From positions 1 through 64,000 of the forward strand of contig NZ_JAQBOD010000022.1 in the NCBI RefSeq assembly GCF_028288205.1: a stretch of DNA of 64,000 bases. The letters are read 5' to 3'. The translations under genes were made by a program, and so were the position numbers. The number at the start of each line of letters is the position of its first letter. The first letter of the stretch is position 1. The notes under the pieces were generated by a model, which was given only the letters and a program-made list of their open reading frames with translations, was not told where the DNA came from and ran no database searches. Of this stretch, positions 1 to 6,661 are shown piece after piece. Source of the DNA: Mucilaginibacter sp. Its GTDB lineage: Bacteria; Bacteroidota; Bacteroidia; Sphingobacteriales; Sphingobacteriaceae.

Positions 1-268
1 TGGTATAAGGCAGTTTACCCGCCTTGCGCACCGGTATAAATGGCACACGCAGCTTAGTTGCCAGCGTTAACCCAAATAAAAACCCGCGGCTCTCTACCCC
101 TGCTATGGCATCAATACGAATGCCCTGTAGTTTCTCAACAAAGGCATCAACAATACCCTCGCACAATATGGGATCTTTTAATATGGTGGTAATATCTTTA
201 AATATAATGCCCGGCTTAGGAAAATCCGGTATATCACGTACGGCTAATTTTATTTGCTGCTCTATCAT
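1..268 (-). CDS. apt: Adenine phosphoribosyltransferase, N-terminal part (cut by window edge)
   Basis: Purine salvage enzyme that makes AMP from adenine and PRPP in the cytoplasm. The 89 codons visible begin with MIEQQIKLAVRDIPDFPKPG and run through the family hallmarks DIPDFPKPGIIFKDITTIL and AGVESRGFLFG, followed by the PFIPVRKAGKLP stretch; the PRPP-binding loop lies beyond the window. The ATG overlaps the TGA of the upstream HhH gene as ATGA, so the two are probably translationally coupled. The family assignment is firm; only the 3-prime end is missing. Confidence 0.94.
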   Translation of the reverse strand, partial: MIEQQIKLAVRDIPDFPKPGIIFKDITTILKDPILCEGIVDAFVEKLQGIRIDAIAGVESRGFLFGLTLATKLRVPFIPVRKAGKLPYT

Positions 269-1164
269 TTAAAAACTAAATATGGTCCAATTTTACGCAA
301 AATTCCGTCATCAAGTATCACTATATTCTTCATATCAGCAACAGCTTGATAATTACCATGCTGATTGCGGTATTGTATAACCGCGTTGGTTTGTTTATTG
401 GTGAGATACGGGAACTTTCTTAATCCCTCAAAGTCAACCTCGTTAATTTTTATTTTGACGATGCGTGCAGGGTTAATACTTACCTGGTTTTTAATTTCGG
501 CATACTTTATGGTATCAATACCGTAAACTTCTTTTAGCTGCTCTTTACTTAAAAACCCGCCCAGCCGTTGGCGATAGGCTACTATCCGCGCAGCGAAAGC
601 AGGGCCGATGCCATGTATACGCGTTAGTTTGGCAGAGTCGGCACTGTTAATTTCGACAACCTCGCCGGGAGTTAATTTATCAGATGTGTATTCCGCACCG
701 GGGATATTGATATAAGGCGCTAATCGTTTATAATCATCCGCAGTAATGCCGTATATCTTCTGTATATCTTCCTTTTTATTAAAACGGCCGCCTTTGGCTT
801 CGTAATGTTTTATTATGCTGATCTGCCGCCCGCTCAGTCCCAGTTGCTTCCATTGTTCGGCGGGCAGGTTGTTTGGGTTAAAAACAAATAGCACAGGGTG
901 GGCCACCTTCTCATCAGATAATGGCTCGCCGCTATCACTATAACCGGAGGCATCACTACCTTTGGCGCTGTTAAGCAAGGCTACATCCTTATCAAAATCT
1001 TTAAAATTTATAACAGTACCTTTGTTGAAGTATTTATACAGATAAGGCGCTGCCAATACTGCCGCAATTATAATAAGTAGTACTACCATTCCGTTCCATT
1101 CTTTTTTGGTTATGGATAAGTAATTTTTTATGCGCGACCTCATTATTACGTTTAAATCTGCCAT
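265..1164 (-). CDS. Helix-hairpin-helix (ComEA-like) membrane-anchored protein
   Basis: The 299-residue protein has a short basic N-terminus, one transmembrane segment at about residues 26-45 (VVLLIIIAAVLAAPYLY), and then three regions resembling HhH motifs at about 105-140, 180-217 and 250-285. The middle one, IHGIGPAFAARIVAYR, is the clearest. Such motifs bind DNA backbone in ComEA-type competence proteins. In Bacteroidota this gene is usually annotated only as a helix-hairpin-helix protein and its role is unproven. It overlaps apt by 4 nt on the same strand. A role in DNA uptake is inference from the motif and the predicted extracytoplasmic placement. Confidence 0.85.
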   Translation of the reverse strand: MADLNVIMRSRIKNYLSITKKEWNGMVVLLIIIAAVLAAPYLYKYFNKGTVINFKDFDKDVALLNSAKGSDASGYSDSGEPLSDEKVAHPVLFVFNPNNLPAEQWKQLGLSGRQISIIKHYEAKGGRFNKKEDIQKIYGITADDYKRLAPYINIPGAEYTSDKLTPGEVVEINSADSAKLTRIHGIGPAFAARIVAYRQRLGGFLSKEQLKEVYGIDTIKYAEIKNQVSINPARIVKIKINEVDFEGLRKFPYLTNKQTNAVIQYRNQHGNYQAVADMKNIVILDDGILRKIGPYLVFK

Positions 1165-1215
1165 TAAGGTAATAAATTTAGAGATATTTACCCCTACATT
1201 CCTACTGATATTTAA

Positions 1216-2970
1216 ATGAAAATTATAACCACCGAAGAGTTTGCAAAGGCCACCAAACTGGATAAGTTGAAAATGCCCGGACTTGCCTCCTTTTTGATGG
1301 AGCTAATGAAAATAAACCAGGTGAACGACCTGTTTGAAGCGGCGCAACCAAAGCAAGGCATTGAGTTTATAGATGCAATTTTAAAAGGCTGCGGTGTCGA
1401 GATTGAGTTTGACGAAAAAGAGTTACGAAACATACCATCCACCTGTAGCTTTATTGCCATTGCCAACCACCCCTACGGCGGCATTGAGGGTCTGGTACTT
1501 TTAAAAATATTGTTAATGGCCCGGCCAGATGCCAAACTGATGGCCAACTTCCTGCTGAAAAAGATACCTAACCTGAGCGATTATTTTATCGCTGTAAATC
1601 CGTTTGAAAATATTGACCATTCATCAAGCATTAGCGGTTTAAAAAACACTTTGCAGCTACTGGCCGATGGCACACCGATAGGTATTTTTCCGGCTGGTGA
1701 GGTATCAACTTTTAAATTAGATAAGCAAGAAGTTACAGACCGCATGTGGCACCCGGTTGTAGGCAAGATTATTGCCAAGGCAAAGGTGCCGGTGGTGCCC
1801 ATATATTTTCATGGTAACAATGGTTTGCTATTTAATTTATTAAGCATGATACATCCTGCTTTAAGAACAGCTAAGCTACCATCAGAGTTGTTTAACAAAC
1901 AAGGGCAAACCATAAGGTTACGCATTGGCAAGCCTATTAAAGTTGAGGATATTCCTGATAATAATAACAGCGCCAAACTGCTCAATTATTTACGGGCACG
2001 GACCTATGCTTTGGGTACAGGACTGGAAGAGGAAAAGAAAATATTCAATCCGCGTAATCTTTTCAAAATAAAAAAAACAGAACAGGAAATAGTTAAGGCC
2101 ATTGATCCTGCTATACTTGAAAAAGAAGTAGCATCCTTACGGGATGATTATACAGTTTGGGTTGAGAAAAATTACGAGGTGTTTATTGTACCAACATCTG
2201 CCATTCCTTGTACCATACGCGAGATTGGCCGCTTGCGCGAGGTAACCTTCAGAGAAATTGGTGAAGGCACCAACAAAGCTACAGACCTTGATGAGTATGA
2301 TATTTACTATCATCATCTGTTTATTTGGGATACAGAAGCAAAAATGGTGGTGGGCGCATACCGCATAGGTATGGGCGATGAAATATTTTACAGCTTAGGC
2401 AAAGATGGTTTTTACATTACCGAGCTGTTTAAAATAATGGAACAGTTTACCCCCATCCTGAGAAAAAGCATGGAGCTGGGCCGCTCATGGATACGAAAGG
2501 AATACCAGTTAAAACCCCTGCCCCTGTTTTTACTTTGGAAAGGCATATTAAAGTATTTGATAGACAACCCGCGTTACCGGTATTTAATTGGGCCGGTAAG
2601 TATCAGCAATACGTTCTCTAAATTTTCCAAATCTTTAATTGTTGATTACATTAACCGTAATCACTTTGATCATGACCTGGCGCAATATGTTAAGCCCCGC
2701 AAAAAGTTTAAGGTTGATTTTTCAAGTATAGATACTGATATATTGATGGAGGGTGAGGATACTTTTAAAACGCTTGACAATTTAATATCGCAAATAGAAA
2801 CGGACCACATGAAGGTGCCGGTATTGCTTCGGCAGTATATCGCGCTAAATGCAAAGATCATCAGCTTTAATATCGACCCCAAGTTTGCCGATTGTTTGGA
2901 TGGCTTCCTGGTGCTTGACCTGGAGCAGGTTCCGCAAGATGTTTTGGAGAAACTGGGTAAGAATTTGTAG
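1216..2970 (+). CDS. Two-domain acyltransferase: PlsC-type N-terminus plus GNAT/OlsB-type C-terminus (OlsF-like)
   Basis: The 584-residue protein joins two acyltransferase domains. Residues about 70-270 form a lysophospholipid-acyltransferase domain, with the acceptor box NHPYGGIEG at 84-92 (a variant of NHxxxxD) and FPAGEVS at 158-164. Residues about 320-500 resemble hemolysin/OlsB-type GNAT N-acyltransferases (IREIGRLREVTFREIGEGT, then a YRIGMG turn). This order matches OlsF, where the C-terminal half makes the lyso-aminolipid and the N-terminal half adds the second acyl chain. I infer synthesis of an ornithine- or glycine-type aminolipid; the head group cannot be read from sequence. It is transcribed divergently from the HhH-apt pair and ends just before a palindromic repeat. 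Confidence 0.82.
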   Translation: MKIITTEEFAKATKLDKLKMPGLASFLMELMKINQVNDLFEAAQPKQGIEFIDAILKGCGVEIEFDEKELRNIPSTCSFIAIANHPYGGIEGLVLLKILLMARPDAKLMANFLLKKIPNLSDYFIAVNPFENIDHSSSISGLKNTLQLLADGTPIGIFPAGEVSTFKLDKQEVTDRMWHPVVGKIIAKAKVPVVPIYFHGNNGLLFNLLSMIHPALRTAKLPSELFNKQGQTIRLRIGKPIKVEDIPDNNNSAKLLNYLRARTYALGTGLEEEKKIFNPRNLFKIKKTEQEIVKAIDPAILEKEVASLRDDYTVWVEKNYEVFIVPTSAIPCTIREIGRLREVTFREIGEGTNKATDLDEYDIYYHHLFIWDTEAKMVVGAYRIGMGDEIFYSLGKDGFYITELFKIMEQFTPILRKSMELGRSWIRKEYQLKPLPLFLLWKGILKYLIDNPRYRYLIGPVSISNTFSKFSKSLIVDYINRNHFDHDLAQYVKPRKKFKVDFSSIDTDILMEGEDTFKTLDNLISQIETDHMKVPVLLRQYIALNAKIISFNIDPKFADCLDGFLVLDLEQVPQDVLEKLGKNL

Positions 2971-2984
2971 CCCCCTCTATTTAA

Positions 2985-3122
2985 GCGTCATTGCGAGGAA
3001 CGAAGCAATCTCTACATAGGACAGTCAATAAGACAAGTTTCATTCGTGGTGTAATGCTACTAACAAACATCCTGCACATTGATTTGCATGTGCAGAGATT
3101 GCTTCGTTCCTCGCAATGACGC
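2985..3122. repeat. Interspersed palindromic repeat, family 1, copy A (long form)
   Basis: The two ends form an inverted repeat of about 28 bp: GTCATTGCGAGGAACGAAGC... on the left and its complement ...GCTTCGTTCCTCGCAATGAC on the right, with about 80 bp between. The same arms occur at 3674-3753 and 22005-22138, and a half copy sits at 31277-31305. It lies between the acyltransferase and the convergent DUF962 gene. No transposase is encoded inside. Confidence 0.9.
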
Positions 3123-3138
3123 GTGGGAGTAGAGGGGC

Positions 3139-3645
3139 CTAATACTTCACTCCAAACCTTTTCAAAACCAAACTTAACAACCATATCGGTTCTATTCCTA
3201 AAAACTTAAAATTTTCTGCGGATGTTGGTTTTTTGCCTTCTATCCTATAACCTATAAACTGAATAATGTTGGCAGTTACAAATACTACTACACACATTTG
3301 AGGTAAGATGGGTCCGCCGGTTTTTTGCCAGCCTTCTAATTGTATAATACAAAAAGTAAAAACAAACAACACGATCAGCATAATATAGGATATGATTGGC
3401 GACAGCTTCATATAGAAATAAATAACCAGCGCTATTAAAAATGAGCCCCAGTTTAAATAACCATTATAACTGCCTAAAAAATTAAGATGCGGAAAAGGAA
3501 TTGACCATACAAACCCCAATATGCTAAACGATATAAGCGGAACGCAGATATAATTAATATACCGGTTTGCCGGCTTTTTATGAAATTCGGCATAGCGGTC
3601 AATCAAAATATCGACCGGGCGCTTTTCTATCTTTTGATTTTTCAT
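3139..3645 (-). CDS. DUF962 / Mpo1-like membrane protein
   Basis: The 168-residue protein opens with MKNQKIEKRPVDILIDRYAE, followed by FHKKPANRYINYICVPLI, which fits the N-terminal signature of the DUF962/Mpo1 family (His-Asn-containing helix before a hydrophobic core). About four hydrophobic segments follow at roughly 40-60, 70-90, 92-110 and 125-145. Yeast Mpo1 is a fatty-acid 2-hydroxy dioxygenase; whether this protein shares that activity is unknown. I placed the start at the internal ATG at 3645, because the longer frame begins inside the neighbouring repeat. The gene is bracketed by two copies of palindrome family 1. Confidence 0.7.
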   Translation of the reverse strand: MKNQKIEKRPVDILIDRYAEFHKKPANRYINYICVPLISFSILGFVWSIPFPHLNFLGSYNGYLNWGSFLIALVIYFYMKLSPIISYIMLIVLFVFTFCIIQLEGWQKTGGPILPQMCVVVFVTANIIQFIGYRIEGKKPTSAENFKFLGIEPIWLLSLVLKRFGVKY

Positions 3646-3673
3646 ATTTAAGAAGCAACGGAAACTAAACCAT

Positions 3674-3753
3674 GTCATTGCGAGGAACGAAGCAATCGCA
3701 AGAAGACTGAGCGGTTCTGCACAGTTCGCGATTGCTTCGTTCCTCGCAATGAC
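3674..3753. repeat. Interspersed palindromic repeat, family 1, copy B (short form)
   Basis: Arms of 26 bp (GTCATTGCGAGGAACGAAGC plus ATCGC) at 3674-3699 and 3728-3753 are perfectly complementary around a 28-bp loop. The right arm ends 11 bp past the rny stop codon, so the RNA hairpin could act at the 3-prime end of the rny transcript. It lacks the internal segment of copies A and C. Confidence 0.9.
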
Positions 3754-3764
3754 AGTTAGTGTTT

Positions 3765-5330
3765 CTACTTAGCAAATGCTACCGACCGGGTTTCTCTGAT
3801 AACGGTAACCTTGATCTGGCCAGGGTAGGTCATTTCTGTTTGTATACGGTTTGATATATCAGCCGCTAATATCTCTGATTCCGCATCGCTTATTTTTTCG
3901 CTTTCTACCACAACACGCAACTCACGGCCAGCCTGTATAGCGAATGTTTTCTCAACACCGGGATACGACATCGCCAGTTCTTCCAGCTCTTTTAAACGCT
4001 TTATATAGCTTTCAACCACCTCGCGGCGTGCGCCCGGACGTGCGCCCGATATGGCATCACAAACCTGTATTATTGGCGATAACATGGAAGTCATTTCAAC
4101 CTCGTCATGGTGAGCGCCTATAGCGTTGCAAACTTCGGGATGCTCCTTATATTTCTCGGCTAACTGCATACCTAAAATAGCGTGAGGCAGTTCGGGGTTA
4201 TCATCAGGCACTTTACCAATATCATGCAGTAAGCCGGCGCGTTTGGCAAGCTTAACGTTAAGCCCTAATTCGGCAGCCATAGTGGCGCAGAAGTTAGCAA
4301 CCTCGCGCGAGTGCTGCAACAGGTTTTGTCCGTATGATGACCGGTAGCGCATACGGCCAACCATACGTATCAGTTCCGGATGCAGGCCGGTAATACCTAA
4401 GTCAATTACGGTACGCTCGCCTATTTCAACAATCTCTTCTTCTATTTGCTTTTTAGTTTTAGCTACTATCTCTTCAATACGTGCCGGATGTATACGTCCG
4501 TCTGTTACTAAACGGTGCATGGCCAAACGGGCAATTTCACGACGTACCGGGTCAAATCCGGAAAGGATTATGGCTTCCGGAGTATCATCCACAATAATTT
4601 CAATACCGGTAGCTGCTTCCAGCGCGCGGATATTACGTCCCTCGCGTCCAATGATGCGGCCCTTTATCTCGTCATTCTCAATATTGAAAATAGAAACCGT
4701 ATTCTCTATAGCGCTTTCGGTAGCGGTACGTTGTATGGTTTGGATAACAATTTTCTTAGCCTCTTTAGTAGCGGTAAGCTTGGCTTCGTCAACAATGTCT
4801 TTTATCTGGATCATTGCTTTTGAGCGCGCGTCCTCCAACAAGTTTTCTATCAATTGGCCCTTAGCATCTTCGGCAGACAGGCCGGCAATGTTCTCCAATT
4901 GCTCAACATGCTGATTTTTTAACACTTCTACATCTTCTTGTTTTTTAACAACAATTTCTGTTTGGCGCTCCAGGTTTTTGCGGGTGTTATCCAGCTCTGT
5001 TTCTTTACGGGTAATATTTTCTAAACGAGAATTATAAGATTGCTCCTTTTGTTTAACCTCATTTACACGCTGATTAATGTCGTTATTCTTGCTGTTTATT
5101 TCCTGCTCGTGCTCGGCCTTCATTTGCAAAAAGCGCTCTTTTGCTTCAAGCAATTTATTTTTTCTTAATATCTCGGCATCGTTCTCTGCATCCTTAAGTA
5201 TTTTCTTTACTTTATTTTGCGCCGATGCTTCCTGATCTTTAAATAGTTTTCTAAGCAGGAACCGCCCTACAACGATACCCGACGGAATACCTATCAGCAG
5301 CCCGATTATGATGTATAATATGTTATTCAT
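3765..5330 (-). CDS. rny: Ribonuclease Y
   Basis: A membrane-anchored endoribonuclease that initiates mRNA decay. In 521 residues the protein shows an N-terminal transmembrane helix ([20 protein letters not shown]), a long charged coiled coil to about residue 190, a KH domain with [15 protein letters not shown], and an HD domain with the metal-binding LLHDIGK and a further AHHDEVE motif. Length and domain order match the family. The start is the ATG at 5330; an upstream in-frame ATG adds 14 residues ahead of the membrane helix and is less likely. The gene follows a structured RNA and zapA on the same strand. Confidence 0.96.
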   Translation of the reverse strand: MNNILYIIIGLLIGIPSGIVVGRFLLRKLFKDQEASAQNKVKKILKDAENDAEILRKNKLLEAKERFLQMKAEHEQEINSKNNDINQRVNEVKQKEQSYNSRLENITRKETELDNTRKNLERQTEIVVKKQEDVEVLKNQHVEQLENIAGLSAEDAKGQLIENLLEDARSKAMIQIKDIVDEAKLTATKEAKKIVIQTIQRTATESAIENTVSIFNIENDEIKGRIIGREGRNIRALEAATGIEIIVDDTPEAIILSGFDPVRREIARLAMHRLVTDGRIHPARIEEIVAKTKKQIEEEIVEIGERTVIDLGITGLHPELIRMVGRMRYRSSYGQNLLQHSREVANFCATMAAELGLNVKLAKRAGLLHDIGKVPDDNPELPHAILGMQLAEKYKEHPEVCNAIGAHHDEVEMTSMLSPIIQVCDAISGARPGARREVVESYIKRLKELEELAMSYPGVEKTFAIQAGRELRVVVESEKISDAESEILAADISNRIQTEMTYPGQIKVTVIRETRSVAFAK

Positions 5331-5360
5331 TTTTAAAGGTTTATTGTTAGTATATAAATA

Positions 5361-5526
5361 AAAAAACCGCAACTAAACTTTACGTATCATGTATTTAAAA
5401 ACTTCGTTACAGATATTTAGAATCATGGGTTACCGTTAAACTTGATGAGTAACGCACGCCTTCCTGATCCGTAGATATTGAAGTGTTAAGTTTTTAATAG
5501 TGAAACATAAAATTCAACCGCGGTTA
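5361..5526 (-). ncRNA. ssrS: 6S-like RNA between zapA and rny
   Basis: Read on the minus strand, AACCGCGGTTGAATTTTATG (from 5525) pairs continuously, with some G-U pairs, with CGTAAAGTTTAGTTGCGGTT (ending 5365), a 20-bp closing stem followed directly by a U-run. After a small internal loop TTAAAAACTT pairs with AAGTTTTTAA. Two unpaired strands of about 15-17 nt follow, then an apical arm in which GGATCA pairs with TGATTC and GTTAC with GTAAC. Closing stem, central bubble and apical arm is the 6S RNA plan, and 6S genes commonly neighbour zapA. 6S binds RNA polymerase and copies the form of an open promoter. The fold was done by eye; ends are approximate. Confidence 0.75.
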
Positions 5527-5559
5527 AATCTTAATTGGCTCTGTTATATTTAAAGAACG

Positions 5560-5853
5560 TTATTGTTTAGAAAAAAAATCAGACAATAAATGATCTAACT
5601 GGTAAACCTTTTCTGCTACTTCCGAATCCTCGACCGTAACTTTTTTCTCTGCTTTTAATGATGATGTTGCGTAATGCAGCACACTCATTGCAAGCAAATC
5701 TTGTTTATCCCTAACCGCATAATTTTCCTGGTATTCTTTTATGCGGTCGTTTATCAACTTAGCTGCCCTACGTATTATTTCTTCCTCTTCCATGTTCACC
5801 TTTAAGGGGTAAACTCTGTCAGCAATATTTATTTTTATTGAGATTTCTCCCAT
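5560..5853 (-). CDS. zapA: Cell division protein ZapA
   Basis: A small (97 aa) FtsZ-associated protein that bundles FtsZ filaments. The sequence starts GEISIKINIADRVYPLKV, the family N-terminal strand region, continues into an EEEIIRRAAKLINDRI helix and ends in a coiled coil. Length is typical. A coiled-coil partner gene lies 22 bp upstream on the same strand and the 6S-like RNA lies just downstream, which supports the call. Confidence 0.9.
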   Translation of the reverse strand: MGEISIKINIADRVYPLKVNMEEEEIIRRAAKLINDRIKEYQENYAVRDKQDLLAMSVLHYATSSLKAEKKVTVEDSEVAEKVYQLDHLLSDFFSKQ

Positions 5854-5875
5854 CTGAGCTTGTTCACTTTATGTA

Positions 5876-6163
5876 TTACTTTTTCAGTAATACAATGCAC
5901 TTATCTATTTCTTGCACAAATTCGTTAATTTTTTGCTTTATGTCAAGACTTTTTTCATTTGTTTCTGAAAAAGATTTTGCAAACTTCACCGCACGCATCT
6001 TTTCATCCAGTTCTTTGATCTTATTTTTGCCGGCATTTAGTGCCGATGTTAAGCTGTCGTTCTCTAATTTCAACAGATCATTCTCTTCCTGCAAAGCAGC
6101 ACAAAGCTCAATAAGACGTTGAGTTTTGTCGATTACCTGGTTGAGTTGATTTGCAGTGCTCAT
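5876..6163 (-). CDS. Short coiled-coil protein, ZapB-like
   Basis: A 95-residue, almost entirely helical protein with heptad-like Leu/Ile spacing across residues 8-60 (LNQVIDKTQRLIELCAALQEEN and onward). No enzymatic motif is visible. It sits 22 bp upstream of zapA on the same strand, the position in which many Bacteroidota carry a ZapB-like division protein. The function is inferred from this context and the coiled coil, not from recognisable homology. Confidence 0.7.
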   Translation of the reverse strand: MSTANQLNQVIDKTQRLIELCAALQEENDLLKLENDSLTSALNAGKNKIKELDEKMRAVKFAKSFSETNEKSLDIKQKINEFVQEIDKCIVLLKK

Positions 6164-6167
6164 TAAA

Positions 6168-6660
6168 GATTAGTTATTGAAGATTAAAGATTAGTTGTCT
6201 TAGTATATTAATTAGTTTTTCACTGCTGGTTGATTTCTTAAATAGTTGATGTAGCCATTTAACATTCTTAGACACTCTTCGCAATCAGCCTTAAATTTAT
6301 TAAAAATCTCGTCTGTTATATACTTTTCATCTAAAGCAATTATCAGATGATCCAATGTTTCGATTAATGACCCGCGAGCTGTTACTAAAAATCTTGAAGA
6401 ATCGACATAATGAAATCTACCATGACCTTCTGCTATATTATTTCCTACTGATCTTGATGAACGAATGATCTGATCGCTCAATCTATACTTTTCTTCAGAA
6501 GGAAATGATTTAGTCAATTCAGAAATATTAATTCTTAGCGATCTTGACTTTTTCCAAACTTCCATATCAGTAAATGCCTTCATGCTAATAACTAATCTTC
6601 AATAACCAATCTTCAATAACCAATCTTTAATAACCAATCTTTAATCTTCATTAACTAATC
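6168..6660. repeat. 27-bp imperfect inverted repeats framing the S23-type gene
   Basis: The stretch at 6168-6194 (GATTAGTTATTGAAGATTAA then AGATTAG) is complementary at about 25 of 27 positions to 6634-6660. The right side is preceded by a tandem array at 6594-6647 of a 14-bp unit, AATCTTCAATAACC, in three to four copies. The four-helix-bundle gene lies entirely between the two arms. The element fills the gap between the ZapB-like gene and pheT; its right arm ends one base before the pheT stop codon. Confidence 0.75.
6212..6583 (-). CDS. Four-helix-bundle protein, S23/IVP family
   Basis: The 123-residue protein carries the family signature DMEVWKKSRSLRINISELTK near the N-terminus and LSDQIIRSSRSVGNNIAEGH at about 56-75, then two further helices. 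Members were first seen encoded in intervening sequences of 23S rRNA genes, and the fold is shared with Avd of diversity-generating retroelements; no reverse transcriptase is present here. The gene lies between 27-bp inverted repeats in an otherwise conserved division/tRNA-synthetase neighbourhood, so it is probably an insertion. Biochemical role unknown. Confidence 0.9.
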   Translation of the reverse strand: MKAFTDMEVWKKSRSLRINISELTKSFPSEEKYRLSDQIIRSSRSVGNNIAEGHGRFHYVDSSRFLVTARGSLIETLDHLIIALDEKYITDEIFNKFKADCEECLRMLNGYINYLRNQPAVKN

Positions 6661-6661
6661 T

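Noticed and set aside
24..272. Plus-strand 82-residue frame over apt
   Set aside because: The minus strand encodes a clear apt N-terminus; the plus frame is a shadow.
2981..3184. 67-residue frame across palindrome copy A
   Set aside because: It consists of the repeat itself; the same words occur in non-coding copies elsewhere.
6212..6583. S23/Avd-like gene as part of a diversity-generating retroelement
   Set aside because: No reverse transcriptase, no template/variable repeat pair with A-biased changes nearby; only the four-helix fold is shared.
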